The translations under genes and the position numbers were made by a program. This document shows positions 44,632-55,775 of a DNA stretch of 64,000 bases, one piece after another. The DNA comes from Rhodocollybia butyracea (taxonomy: Eukaryota > Basidiomycota > Agaricomycetes > Agaricales > Omphalotaceae), in assembly GCA_015501585.1 (NCBI GenBank), contig JADNRY010000263.1, positions 22,430 to 86,429 of the forward strand. Reading direction: 5' to 3'. The first letter of the stretch is position 1. Every line of letters begins with the position of its first letter. The notes under the pieces were generated by a model. It was not told where the DNA came from and ran no database searches. It saw only the letters and a program-made list of their open reading frames with translations.

Positions 44632-45513
44632 ATGTCGACCCTACATATTCCCCGTAGTCGCTCTGCCCCTCCATTCTCATATAGTGATATTGGGAAAAAT
44701 TGGCAGCTCAGAGAAGGCGATATAGAAGTTGAAGATTTGGCCATGGATCCCGCAGATCTGGCTGAATTTTCGTCCGTCAAGTTATTTAACGGCCTTCATC
44801 CCAGAACGATGTACTGGGCCGATGACGACAAGGTTCTCAAATTGTTCTCTTACCTTGTCGACGTCTCAGCCATAGTTGCGAATATGGACCTCGCTAGAAC
44901 GAAGCTTCCGGTACCTCGTGTGTTGCGCTACGGACGATCAGGAAACTGCTCATACATCTTAATGGAGAAAATTCCATACCCTAATCTCTCAGTCGCAATG
45001 AAGAGTTTGGGACTTAAATACATGCCATGGGAAGTCACAAAAGCGGTGGACTATATCGTGCACGAACTGGCTAGTCTTGGGCTAAGCCATAACGACCTTG
45101 TGCCCAGAAATATCCTTGTCGATGCTAGCGATGGGCACATAGTTGGAATAGTTGACTGGGACTCCTGTACACCACACTATGCTGGTGCTGAATATGCGAT
45201 GAGGATCTGGGGTTATCGCCTTTTTAGGGACAGTCATGAAAATGATATGGATTGGTATCATATCTTTCTGCGCCATTCTTTCGACCGTACAGGTGAAGAA
45301 ATATCAATGGACTGCAGTAGATGGAACCCAAAGGTGTTTCTGCATTGGCCGCTCGTGAAATCCCAAGCTTCTCAGCTGATCTCATCTCCAGTCACTGATC
45401 CCCGTAATCAGTCATTCTCAGTAAGTGCACACTCAAGTTGTGGGCAAGCGATGCTTATTTCGGATACTATCTAGCGACAGAAACTTCATCCAGTGGGCGA
45501 GAGCGGGGTGTAG
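44632..45513 (+). CDS. APH-like phosphotransferase (kinase fold), copy 3, intact
   Basis: The exon from 44632 to 45420 and a short last exon (to 45513, after an intron with donor GTAAGT at 45421) give about 275-280 residues. Start MSTLHIPRSRSAPPFSY. Motifs of the aminoglycoside/choline-kinase-type fold: DDDKVLKLF (ATP-binding Lys), CSYILMEKIPY (hinge), LSHNDLVPRNILVD (catalytic H-N-D..N) and GIVDWDSCTP (metal-binding D-W-D, in place of DFG). This family phosphorylates small molecules; in Agaricomycetes it is greatly expanded with unknown substrates. It is the only unbroken member of three here. Confidence 0.75.
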
Positions 45514-45687
45514 TCAAGATCTTTTACTTGTGTTGGTGTAACGCAAAATATTTCATCGTGTATTTGAATCACTGGACGAGCATACATATACATTTCTTGA
45601 ACCAACCGGTGTACCAAGATTTACGAAGTCCAGAAAACTGTACATGAGTTTGACAACTAAATAACATCGACCCGATACACGAGTCAA
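45514..45687. other. Short intergenic, convergent 3' ends
   Basis: Separates the plus-strand phosphotransferase from the minus-strand monooxygenase; nothing else seen. Confidence 0.5.
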
Positions 45688-47246
45688 TTATGAACGACTA
45701 CCATTTAGCACGCCATTCGCCAAACCACTCCCATTTTCGTTCGCCTTCGCCTGCTCCAAGTCATCTTTCTGCTTCTTCAGCCACAGTAAAGACTGACGTT
45801 TCACCTCGTACATGGATTGTCTGTACGTTCTCCTCTTTTCACTCCACTCCGGTAAAACACTCTCCAGTTCCGGTTTAGCGGCGACTATCGCTGCCTTTAA
45901 ACCAGCTGCATAATCTTCCTCGCTAGCCCCCAACGCAGAGTAGGTGAACAAAGATGATGCCTCACGACCTGTTTCCGCAGCCTCGATCTCTCGTTGTCGT
46001 TCAATGTGCTGTATACGTTCTTTTTCAAACAGCAACCTCGCTTCAGGAGATGGAGGAAATGGGACTTGGTTGGACCATACGAGGGTAAGCCAGGTACTGG
46101 AGACGTCTGCGATGGTGAAAGGAGTGTAAGGCATGACTGTGCCAATGAATGCGAGGGTAGGGTTATACGCATATAGGATGTGTTTATGCAAGGAGGGGAT
46201 ACGACGCGGTTGGGGAGCTCGAGCTTGCGACATCAGGGGGATGATGGAGCTGGAAGATGTTGTGTCGGGATTTCGAACATGAATGAATCTAGGATTCGGT
46301 ATGTACCCGAACCAACAAAAACGATATCGATATCCTCGATTTTTGTATCATCCTTCAGCTCTACTGTAACCTTGTTGTTGTCGTCATGAATGAATCGCTT
46401 CACAGGAGGTACATCTACAATACGTGGATCAGGAAGACTGACGAAATGCGGTAGATTCGGCCGACGGATGCTGCGATAGACGGGGGTTTGGGCTAGCGGT
46501 ACGAGGTGGGAAGCTATGTCATTTGAGGAGTTGCCGTTTCCAATTATTAGCGCGCGCTGGATGTGGATCTAGCAATCGGAAACAGGGAGGAAATATTATT
46601 GACGCACCTTCCCAGCATATTTTTGAGGTCCACGGTACGATTTGGCGTGCATTGCTAAGCCTTTCTGCTTGAGTTCCTCCATGCCCTCTGTCTGTGGCCA
46701 CTGAGGATCGTCAAACCACCCCGTACAACCAGCTACTGCATCCCACACGGATACAAACTCTCGTCCCGCATGATCCGGCAAAGACCAATCTCGCATCGTC
46801 ACTTCCCATCCTTTCCCAGCATCAAGTTCCTCAACGCGTACGACTTCTATATTCAACCGGATATTCCCTCGTTCCAAGTACTTTTCAGCGAAAAGCCGTA
46901 GATAGTCGTGGGTCTCTTTCAACGTTGGATATGGCTGATGAGGGGTGCTAGGCGGTTCAGGAAAGGGCGATTCAGAAAACGAGAGGAACTCAGGAAGAAC
47001 ATTTCCGACGAGATTAGGATAAGCTGGAGATTGCCAGCGGGCTTCCGGGTCAGATTCATCAAGGTACCTGAAAGAAGCGATTAAAGGCGGAGAGGGATAC
47101 ATTCAAGAGACGTACCAGACACCTCCCACATTGTCTCTACGTTCAACTAGTTCCACTTTATCAAAAGAACCACGTTCTATAAGATTTCGGAGCGTCACTA
47201 ACCCACACACTCCTCCCCCGATAACCAGAATCCGTTTGGGGTCCAT
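45688..47246 (-). CDS. Flavin-containing monooxygenase
   Basis: Starts MDPKRILVIGGGVCGLVTL at 47246 (FAD Rossmann GxGxxG) with DNVGGVW|YLDE across an intron. It continues with SPAYPNLVGNVLPEF, KGLAMHAKSYRGP (resembles the F-x-G-x3-H-x3-Y/F FMO fingerprint), and RALIIGNGNSSNDIA (second, NADPH Rossmann) after an intron near 46610. IDIVFVGSGYIPNP then leads to a charged C-terminal extension ending NGVLNGSRS. Three exons, about 490 residues. It uses FAD and NADPH to oxygenate soft nucleophiles or carbonyls; substrate unknown. Lies tail-to-head downstream of the NADH dehydrogenase gene on the same strand. Confidence 0.8.
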
Positions 47247-47497
47247 CCGTGATGATATGGTAGAGGAAATCTGACAATCAGTTGGGCCATCGCGTTGCTT
47301 TAAGTATTGTGGCTAGTTTGAGGCTATTTCAAGTGCCAGATCTAATCGCGGCAATAAAAAAAAATAGCGTCACATGGCGAGCACATGTCGTAAGTTTGAG
47401 CCGATAAGTTTATCATGAAATGGAAGATCGTAAAAGCGCAAAGAAATAGCGTCCATACAAATACATGGTTGGCGACGAACCTAAGTATAACAAAATA

Positions 47498-48846
47498 CTA
47501 CCTCCGGGCAATCTCTCGGCCACCGATGAAGTTCCATCCCCAGCTTGCTATAATCATCGCCTTCCTCCGCCATGACCTTGTCCAGCCTAGACTGCCAGAA
47601 CGCCAAGCCAGCCACGCAGCCTCTCCAGTCCAATCTTGTTGACCCATTATTACCCCATCTGTCCCTCCAAGATATGCAACCATCCTGCGCTGTTTGTACA
47701 CAAAAGGAGCCGATTCCTTATCTGGACTGTTCAGAGCTTTTACTAGGTACTCTGCTTTTTGAACAGCCACTGAGTGTGTGAAGGAAACGTTAGATCAGAG
47801 TGAATTGTAGCTTCGTCACGGTAGGACTCACCTTCAGCTGTAGTTGGCAAGCCCTTGTCAAATATATCGGCTGCGTCTCCCAGAGCGTACACGTTCAACA
47901 GTGCTGTCTTGTCCTCCTTCAACACACGGAGCCTCTGATCCGTCAAAAGTCGACCTAGCCTCGACGCCTTCGATACTCCTCGGAGAGAATCAACAAAATC
48001 ACATTGCTTATTCCCAGTGGCCCATGCGACCATCCCACACAGTTTCTTCCCATCTTCTTTCGTGTACAAATTATACAATGCACCATCAGAATCAATCTTT
48101 TCGATATGAGAGCTGGTTTTGACCTCTACACCATGTTTGCTAAACGACTGCAACGCGTGTGTCTTTAGCTTGTCGTGGAATGCACCGAGGATTTCCGGTG
48201 CGACGTCGTGGATGGTGATCGACGGTAACCCAGCAAGATGAGGATACGTCTTTGAGATTTCGTCAAATAGGTCGGCCAATTCTGCCGAAAGTTCGACTCC
48301 GGTTGGACCTCCTCCCACAACTGCGATGTGAAGGAGCTCTTGTGCACGTTCTCGTGACGTAGTTGGTAACGAGGCAATTTCAAGAATCGAGAGCAGCTTG
48401 GCTTTGATCGCCTCTGCATCAGGGACGGTCTTCAAGAAGAAACAATGTTCATCTGCACCCGGCGTGTTGAAAGTTTGGTTGACACATCCAGGAGCGATGA
48501 TGAGCTTGTCGTATTCAACTGTGAAGGGATGCTCTGCGTCAGGAACATCACTTCCATCTGCCTGGAGGATAGATGGAATACAGGTAACGGTCTGCTGGGA
48601 GAAATCTGCTGCAGTAGCGTATGCGCGGTAATACGTTGTTTTACGATGAGCACGACGAATGGGTTCTTCTGCCAGGCGAGAGAAAAAGAGGCCAGTAGCA
48701 GCACTAGCTAAGAGTGGTGTATACGCGAATGTTTGGTGCGGCGCTATGATTGTGATGTCGTACTGAGTGTCACTGAGCTCTTGACTGAGGATGAAGCCCG
48801 CCCAGCCAGCACCAACAAGTACAATTCTTGGTCGTGTGGGAGTCAT
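47498..48846 (-). CDS. Type II (alternative) NADH dehydrogenase
   Basis: Exon 1 (48846-47832) and exon 2 (47769-47498) give 428 residues. IVLVGAGWAGFILSQEL is the FAD Rossmann; YDKLIIAPG and IAVVGGGPTGVELSAEL (NADH Rossmann) follow; ALGDAADI binds FAD. The C-terminus has the NDH-2 membrane-anchoring signature (QRRMVAYLGG..GEAAWLAWRSGSLGWTRSWRRK). The enzyme oxidises NADH and reduces ubiquinone without pumping protons. No clear mitochondrial presequence precedes the Rossmann fold from this ATG, so an upstream exon may be missed, or the protein is peripheral or non-mitochondrial. No EF-hand insertion. Confidence 0.8.
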
Positions 48847-49252
48847 GAGTGCGGTATAGGTGGGAGAATCCAGGCTATGGTTTTTAATATGACAAGTGAC
48901 CGATGGATTTCCAGTGTCGTAGAGATGTGATAGGCTAGGGATTTACCGGGCTTTCCAAGAACCTCGAGGGGCATTTCGGAATTTTACTTGACATGTCGCC
49001 TAGTGGAAATGGGTCCCAACGCGCACCTACAACACTGTACAAGGATCAAGTTGACTGAAATGATAAATCCCGAAGCTTTGAAGAGTCAGAAGACGAGCGT
49101 TAGTTTCTGACGCTTGCCCTTTCGGTCACGTTGTCTATTGCACAGTTGTCATTATTCAGAATATTCTTTCACTCTGGCCATGGCAATTCTACGGTTACAC
49201 ATACTACAAAAAACAAAAAAAAAACATACCAGTCTACTTTTTGTGGGGTAGG
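48847..49252. other. Intergenic: NADH dehydrogenase promoter and FET3 3' region
   Basis: A poly-A-rich stretch near 49204-49225 lies just beyond the FET3 stop. No gene seen. Confidence 0.5.
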
Positions 49253-51688
49253 TTACGAAGCTGGTTTACCAACGAGTCCAAAAAACCTTCCCTTCTTAGC
49301 CTTTCTATCAATGGCTTCGCGTACCTCCTGGTCTGTTTCTTCTTCTGAAATCTGACCACCCATGACAGAATACCAAACCACGGTGAGCATACCAATAACT
49401 GCTGTAAGCACACAGCTGCACATAACCAATCGTTAAGCATGTAATACACGTATCAGGGTTTGGAAACAGCTTACCCGAACATCGCCAGAATACCTTTCGG
49501 GTGCCATCCGTTGTTTTGTGGGAACGGACCGAGGGGAAGCCCACTGAGGTCCGTCGTGGACGCGAATCCAGCAGCGTTTCCACTGACTGGTTTTCCGAGG
49601 GCTTTACAGTTGTCTATCAGGGCAGGCGGAACTGGGTACTGCTGTGCTTGAAGCGGGGCTTCAATGAGTTGAATGGCTAGTCCGACTTCGAGATGCCATT
49701 CGATATGGCCTAAGGATCAAAGGTGTCAGTATATTACTGAGACCAGACCGACGCGGAACATACAGTGGAGGAACCAAACACCGGGATTGTCAGCCACAAC
49801 ACGGAGAGTAACAGAACCCCAGAGGGAACAAGGACAGTATCCCGACGTACAGGGTTAGACTGGTTAGACGCAATCGGAGGATTGAGCGCTGGGTCATCAG
49901 AGGTGTAATCGGTCGCGGTACCGACGATCATTGGCTTGTGACCGTGAAGGTGACTACCGTAGAAAGATGCATCAGCCTGATAAACGAGATTTGAAAATTG
50001 GAAGGAGCGTACAAAGGGTGTACTCCGGCGTCCGAGTTCTGGATTACAATGTCTACTACGTCCATGTGGTCCACAACGAAACTCAGTGGTCCATAAGCTT
50101 CTGCAACAGTCGCATTGGACCCTAGGGTCAGCTCACTAAGTATGGCGGGGACGAGAGGTGAGTTGTAAGTGATTTGGTTGAACATGGCATGATTGGTTCC
50201 GTCATCCATGGTATCGAATGCTGCCACAAGCTGGATGGTTTTGGTGGATTCCGGTGCAGCTATTTGCTGGACAGGAACCAGTTCCGTGTCATTGACCGTA
50301 AAGTACGCGTCGACGGGGCCACTGTCTGTGATGGATGCGGATGAGGAGTAGGTGATCGATGAAGTGATATCTGGGATGATAGTCAGAAAAGATAGACGAA
50401 AGAAGGATAGTACTTGCTAGGTTGTAAAGTATCGGGTACAGTATCGAACATGTCCGTATCAAAATTGGCATGAATAGCCCAATTTGAAGATGTATCGTTC
50501 CGGGCAGTAACCAGGACCGAGTAACGCTGCGCAACTGCCAGACTGATCAGTGATATTGGGTGCTCTTCGGTGTCAGTACCATCAACCTCGATCTAAATAC
50601 AAAAGCACATTAGGAAAGAGCTGAGTCGGAGTACGACACTGGATGCTTACAATTGACATATCATGACCATCGATCCAGAAGTAAAACATGGAAAATGCAG
50701 AAGTGTTGATGATCCTTAATCGATATGTTTTACCAGGCTGGAAAGGTAAAGTTGAGTTTTCATTGAAGCCAGCGGCAGAGGTCACCGGAGACGGATCGGT
50801 GCCCGCAATAGGACCTAGATAGGAACCGTTTTGCGCGAAGTATATCAATGCAGAGTCTAGACGAAATGGATTAGAGTGCCTCCATTGACTGAGTTTGGCC
50901 TAGAGACTGCTTACCAGGTACTGGTTCCGCCCCACCAGGATTGGCTAAAGAAAAACTGAGGTGTTAAAACCTAAAGAGCGAAAAATAGCTCAATTAGCTA
51001 CCTCTGCTTATAAACTGTTGAAGAAGGACGCTGTGTTCTGAGTGGTACCAATCGCCGAGTATGACGGTAAACTCCTCGTCGTATGAATAGACCTCTTTCG
51101 GAGGATGGAGTAGTAGTGGAGCACGAAGTCCATCCACATATTGACCCTACATCGAAGATGTCAATACAAAGGTACCGAAAGTACAGAGAGACAACCTACT
51201 CCAGCATGGGCATGTGCCCAATATGTGCCCCATTGACCGGACTCGTTTATAGGGACCACGTAGTCAAAAGTACCGCCTGGAGGAATCCCACTACGGAGGA
51301 AATGTTAAACACAGTCATATACCATACGAACAACGATCTACCATTCTGATACGCCTACCGCACCATCCATGAAAGACGACTTGTTGAAGAACATGCCGTG
51401 GTGATGAAGACTGGTCGCAGCATCAGGCAAATAGTTTGTCATATGCACGACAAGTGAGTCTGTAGTATTGACTTCAATCGGGGGAGGTGGCCAGGTGTTG
51501 TTGACGCCTAAAAATGACGATGAAAAGGTGAGCAAGTACAGGGTATGGAAATAATCACCTATAACGCGTCGGTCTGCCAGCCCGTCAGGATTCGCATTTT
51601 CGACGTATGTGATATTCCACCAAAGTTCCCTCACTCCGGCAAGAGCGGGTGAAATGGAGCAAAGGAGCAGGAGCACCGTCGACTGCAT
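49253..51688 (-). CDS. FET3: FET3-type multicopper ferroxidase
   Basis: Signal peptide [17 protein letters not shown], then [33 protein letters not shown] (first HxHG copper site), [26 protein letters not shown] (second HxH) and [27 protein letters not shown] follows; its Glu aligns with the iron-oxidising Glu of yeast Fet3p. Near the C-terminus is HIEWHLEVG (third HxH cluster), then one membrane segment ([20 protein letters not shown]) and a charged cytosolic tail ending LVGKPAS. At least eight short introns. It oxidises Fe2+ to Fe3+ at the plasma membrane and hands it to FTR1, which is transcribed divergently 395 bases away. This is the intact relative of the remnants at 0.3 and 22-29.5 kb. 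Confidence 0.88.
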
Positions 51689-52083
51689 CGAGAAATGGGT
51701 AAAGTAAGCCCGGGGCGGTAGTGAAAGGAAAAAACATATCGTGCATTTTATGCAGGGCGGATCTGAACCAAAAAAATTGAAAATGAAAACCGGAAGAACG
51801 TCACTGCCGTGACTGCGAGGGTAGGCATATCAGATTAGATTTATCGCCAACGTGTTACTGGGCCAGGGTACCGCGTATTTTCAGCATGCCGCATGTGACT
51901 GCGAAGGTCGGATATCAGATTAGATTTTTCAACATCGTGTCACTGCGAGGGTCGTATCAGATTAGATAATAGGCCCGCGTTTATCCGATTTCAAGGGAAT
52001 CGAGATCCTTCAGGATTTAAAAAGTCAAAGGGGGGAAAAAAGTGAAGCACCAGTAGAGTATCTCCCCGCTCGGTCGCTCTACG
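51689..52083. promoter_or_regulatory. Shared divergent FET3/FTR1 promoter with three repeated motifs
   Basis: Three copies of a roughly 30-base motif, TGACTGCGAGGGT..TATCAGATTAGAT, occur at 51810-51843, 51896-51927 and 51940-51969, same orientation. The last contains AGATAA, which matches the WGATAR core of iron-responsive GATA repressors (Urbs1/SreA type) and lies about 115 bases before FTR1. The arrangement suggests joint iron regulation; this is inferred, not shown. Confidence 0.6.
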
Positions 52084-53586
52084 ATGGCCAAAAATCTGTT
52101 CTCTGTTCCTATATTCTTCATCGCGTTCCGTGAAACTCTCGAAGCGGCAATCATCGTGTCCGTCCTCCTGGGTCTTGCTGAACAAATTGTTTACGAAGAT
52201 CCTGGACGTTTGACCCATATCACTGCGGGTGAGGAAAAATCCCCAGAGTCTGTCGAGAATGAAGAGATCCAGCGTCGTCGTCTCATTCGAAAGTTGCGCA
52301 TTCAGGTTTGTTCATTTGCGTAAACATATCCTGAACAGATTCTGACTGGGATGTAGATCTTCGCAGGTGCTGGCATAGGGCTTTTCATTGCGTTGTCTAT
52401 TGGAGCTGCGTAAGTGTGTGAGTAAATGTAAACAAGAGCAGCAACTGAAATACTCGTAGATTCATTGCTGTATGGTTTACCCAAGCTTCTAACCTTTGGG
52501 CCAACACCGAGGAACTTTGGGAGGGTAACTACCCCGCCCTTAGTGTTCAAGCGTTTCGTTCACCTTTTTACAGGTATCTTTGACGTGATCGCTTCTGTAA
52601 TGATTTTCGTTATGGGTGTTAGCATGCTAAGGATGGACCGAGGTTTGCACGGCTCTTTGATGTTCTTATTTCTGGATCTCATACATCGAGATAGCCAAGG
52701 CGAAATGGCGTCTAAAGTTACAACGTGCCTTTGACGGTAAAACCAAAGCTGACAAGGACGGTAAAACAGGAAAATGGGTACTTCTCATACTCCCTCTCAT
52801 CACTGTTCTGCGAGAAGGTGGGGTTCAGGCTTTCAGTCACCACCGAGTAACTGACGTTTTCAAAGGACTCGAAGCCGTTATCTTCATTGGCGGCGTTTCT
52901 CTTGGACAGCCAGCCACTTCCATCCCCATTGCTGCCATCGTTGGCCTTGTGTGTGGCTTGATTGTCGGGTTCCTCATCTACCAATTCGGTAGTCGGACAA
53001 GTAAGCTTCTTGCTGCCATATAGAACCTTACTTACCTTCGATTAGCTCTGAGTATCTTCCTCATCGCAATGACGAACCTGTTACTCCTCATTGGTGCTGG
53101 TCTTTTCTCTCGTGGTATCTGGGCCTTTCAGGAAAATTCTTTCAACAAATTGCTCGGTGGTGACGTGGACGATGCTGGCGGAGATGGTCCTGGCTCTTTC
53201 AACGTCGTGGGTAACGTCTGGCATCTAGATTGTTGCAACCCAGAGAACAATTTCGATAACTCGGGATGGTCTATCTTCAATGCCATTTTTGGATGGACCA
53301 ACAGCGCCACTTTAGGTTCAATTCTGAGCTACGTATTCTATTGGATCGCTGTGATTGTAACCTTGGTCGTTATGAAGTTTGTAGAGGTGAGTGTGATATT
53401 TTGCCGAACGCCTTGTTATTGAATACACGACACTCGTAGGGGCGAACTACCCTCTTTGGATACGAATCTTCTGCTGGTCGCACTCGTCGTATCCGTCGCG
53501 AAAATGCAGCAGCGGATGAGAGACCTATTTCCGACTCAAAGGCTGACAGCAACAGTGGTGTATCTGTATTGCACGGTTCCGGGTGA
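52084..53586 (+). CDS. FTR1: High-affinity iron permease
   Basis: Starts MAKNLFSVPIFFIAFRETLE; RETLE (residues 16-20) is the first REXLE iron-transport motif. The second is split by an intron: CGAGAAG|..|GACTCGAAG reads REGLEAVIFIGGVSLG (intron 52818-52865). Multiple membrane segments follow (IAAIVGLVCGLIVGFLI, FLIAMTNLLLLIGAGLF, YVFYWIAVIVTLVVMKF). A WHLDCCNPENNFDNSGW extracellular loop lies before the last segment, and an Arg/Ser-rich cytosolic tail ends VLHGSG. At least eight exons. Imports Fe3+ made by FET3. Confidence 0.9.
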
Positions 53587-53878
53587 CTTTGAGGCTCGGA
53601 GGATTATTTCGTTTTGATTCTGGGACCATTGTATAAGAGAGGACGAGGCATGGATGGCCGCATTAGACTTACTATAGATTGTGGGAAAATACGAATTTTT
53701 GATTGCCTAGTATGTTGCGAACCCATCCCAGTGGCCTTCGGGAAAAGCAAGTTCGATTCATGAATAACTCGTTCTAGTACATGTTCAACTAACTACACGG
53801 CATATGTGGGCGTTAGTGAAGTTGAGCGTCAAGATCTAATCATCGGCGCTAATTTCAGATCTTTTTGTGTTTACCACC
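53587..53878. other. Intergenic between FTR1 and DBP5
   Basis: FTR1 3' region and DBP5 promoter. No TATA box or gene recognised. Confidence 0.5.
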
Positions 53879-55775
53879 ATGGAGAAAGACGCAGATGGCT
53901 TTTATACTGCAGGTGCACCGCGATTTTTTGCTATTCTTTCGTGGACGTTGAAAAAGCTTTTCAGCACCAGCTGCAAAGAAACAAGACGAAAAGAAACCAG
54001 ACGAAAAGAAACCAGACGAAAAGAAACCAGTCGAAAAGAAACCAGACGAAGAGAAACCAGATGAGCCCGCTCCATGTAAACCTATTTGATTTTTCAAAAG
54101 TCTGGGATTCTGATAACAAACTAGCTACCAACACTGAGCTGATAAACTCCACCTTCGAAGTTTCGGTGAGTAAGTTGATTTTCCGTTCTTGGACTGTCTT
54201 TCAACGTGATTTCGCAGGTTACATTGGCAGATCAGCAGGCAGATTCTTCATCTCCATTGTACAGTGTCAAAACATTTGAGGAACTCGGGCTGTGTGTCTT
54301 GAATCGCTGCTCGAACTGCTCGAACTGACCTCGAGATAGGCACCAGGATCTGCTTAAGGGAATTTACGACATGGGCTTTTCCAAACCTTCAAAAATTCAA
54401 GAACGCGCTCTACCTTTACTTCTATCCAACCCGTAAGATCTACCCCAATACGTGAAGCCATCTAACCCGTTAGTCTGCGCCAGGCCCACGAACATGATTG
54501 GACAATCTCAGTCTGGAACAGGGAAGACCGCTGCATTTGTGCTGACCATGTTGAGTCGAGTAGATTTCTCTATAAACAAGCCTCAGGTATGTTCTGGACA
54601 CACTTTGTTCTTCTGGGCTTAATCTGTATCATTTAGGCCGTCTGTTTAGCTCCATCTCGTGAACTGGCACGACAAATCATGTCTGTTGTCATCGCCATGG
54701 GCAAATTCACTCAAGTACAGACGGAATATGCCATCAAGGACAATCTGCCCAGAAACGCGACCCGAATCACTGCTCAGATCATTGTTGGTACTCCCGGAAC
54801 GATGATTGAACTCATGCGAAAGAAAGTAATCGACGTCAGCGATGTAAAAGTGTTTGTGTTGGACGAAGCCGATAATATGCTTGATCAGGATGGATTGGGA
54901 GACCAGACGTTACGGGTGAAAAAGTTCGTAACTGGAATCTGTACATATACTGCTAACTAAACTCTTTTCAGCATGCTTCCCAAAAGCCAAGTCCAAATTA
55001 TTCTTTTCTCCGCCACCTTCCCCGATCACGTCCGCGCCTTTGCATCTAAATTTGCCCCCAATGCCAACAAAATTGAGCTGCAAAAGGAAGAGCTCAGTGT
55101 CGATTCTATCCGTCAATTTTATATGGATTGTAGAGACGCAGAGCATAAATACGACATCCTGGTTACCCTTTACACCTTGCTTACTATAGGACAAAGTATT
55201 ATCTTCTGTCAGCACCGGCATACTGCTGACCGGATTAGCGCGAGGATGACAGCTGAAGGGCATCATGTCGCGTCATTACATGGCGCAAAGGACGCGACGG
55301 AGCGTGACGAGATTATTGATAGGTTTAGGGAGGGCAAAGAAAAAGTATATCACCTCGATCCATCCCACCGTTACCAATCTAACGTGACTTGCCTCTCAGG
55401 TCCTCATCACGACCAATGTCATCGCCCGCGGTATCGACATCCTTCAAGTCAACATGGTTGTCAACTATGACCTTCCTCTCATGAACGAACGAAACACCAC
55501 TCATTCCGATGACAGCCGTCCAGATGTCGAAACATACATACATCGTATAGGGCGTACAGGACGGTTTGGACGTAAAGGCATTTCTGTCAATTTCGTTCAT
55601 GATCGAAAGACGTGGCTACAGATGGAAGAGATAGAGAAACAGACGGGCAAGAAGATCATGAGGATTGAGACGAATGATATCGATGTAATGGAGGAGGTGC
55701 GCCATTTAATCATATTTGGAAGGACAGACACTGACTTTTCGCTTTTAAAAGAAAATGAGAAAGGCAATGAAGTAA
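53879..55775 (+). CDS. DBP5: DEAD-box ATP-dependent RNA helicase DBP5 (mRNA export)
   Basis: Exon 1 [11 protein letters not shown] splices to [17 protein letters not shown], a DEKKP repeat region, then [47 protein letters not shown] (Q motif region), SQSGTGKT (Walker A), [21 protein letters not shown] (DEAD), LFSATF (SAT), [18 protein letters not shown] and [13 protein letters not shown]. The last intron joins MEE to KMRKAMK, ending at 55775. At least eight introns. The protein remodels mRNPs at the nuclear pore with Gle1 and IP6. Family identity is clear from the [10 protein letters not shown] and [14 protein letters not shown] blocks. Confidence 0.9.
53990..54060 (+). repeat. 15-bp tandem coding repeat (DEKKP) in DBP5
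   Basis: Five imperfect units of GACGAAAAGAAACCA encode [20 protein letters not shown] and similar, in the disordered N-terminus. Confidence 0.75.
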
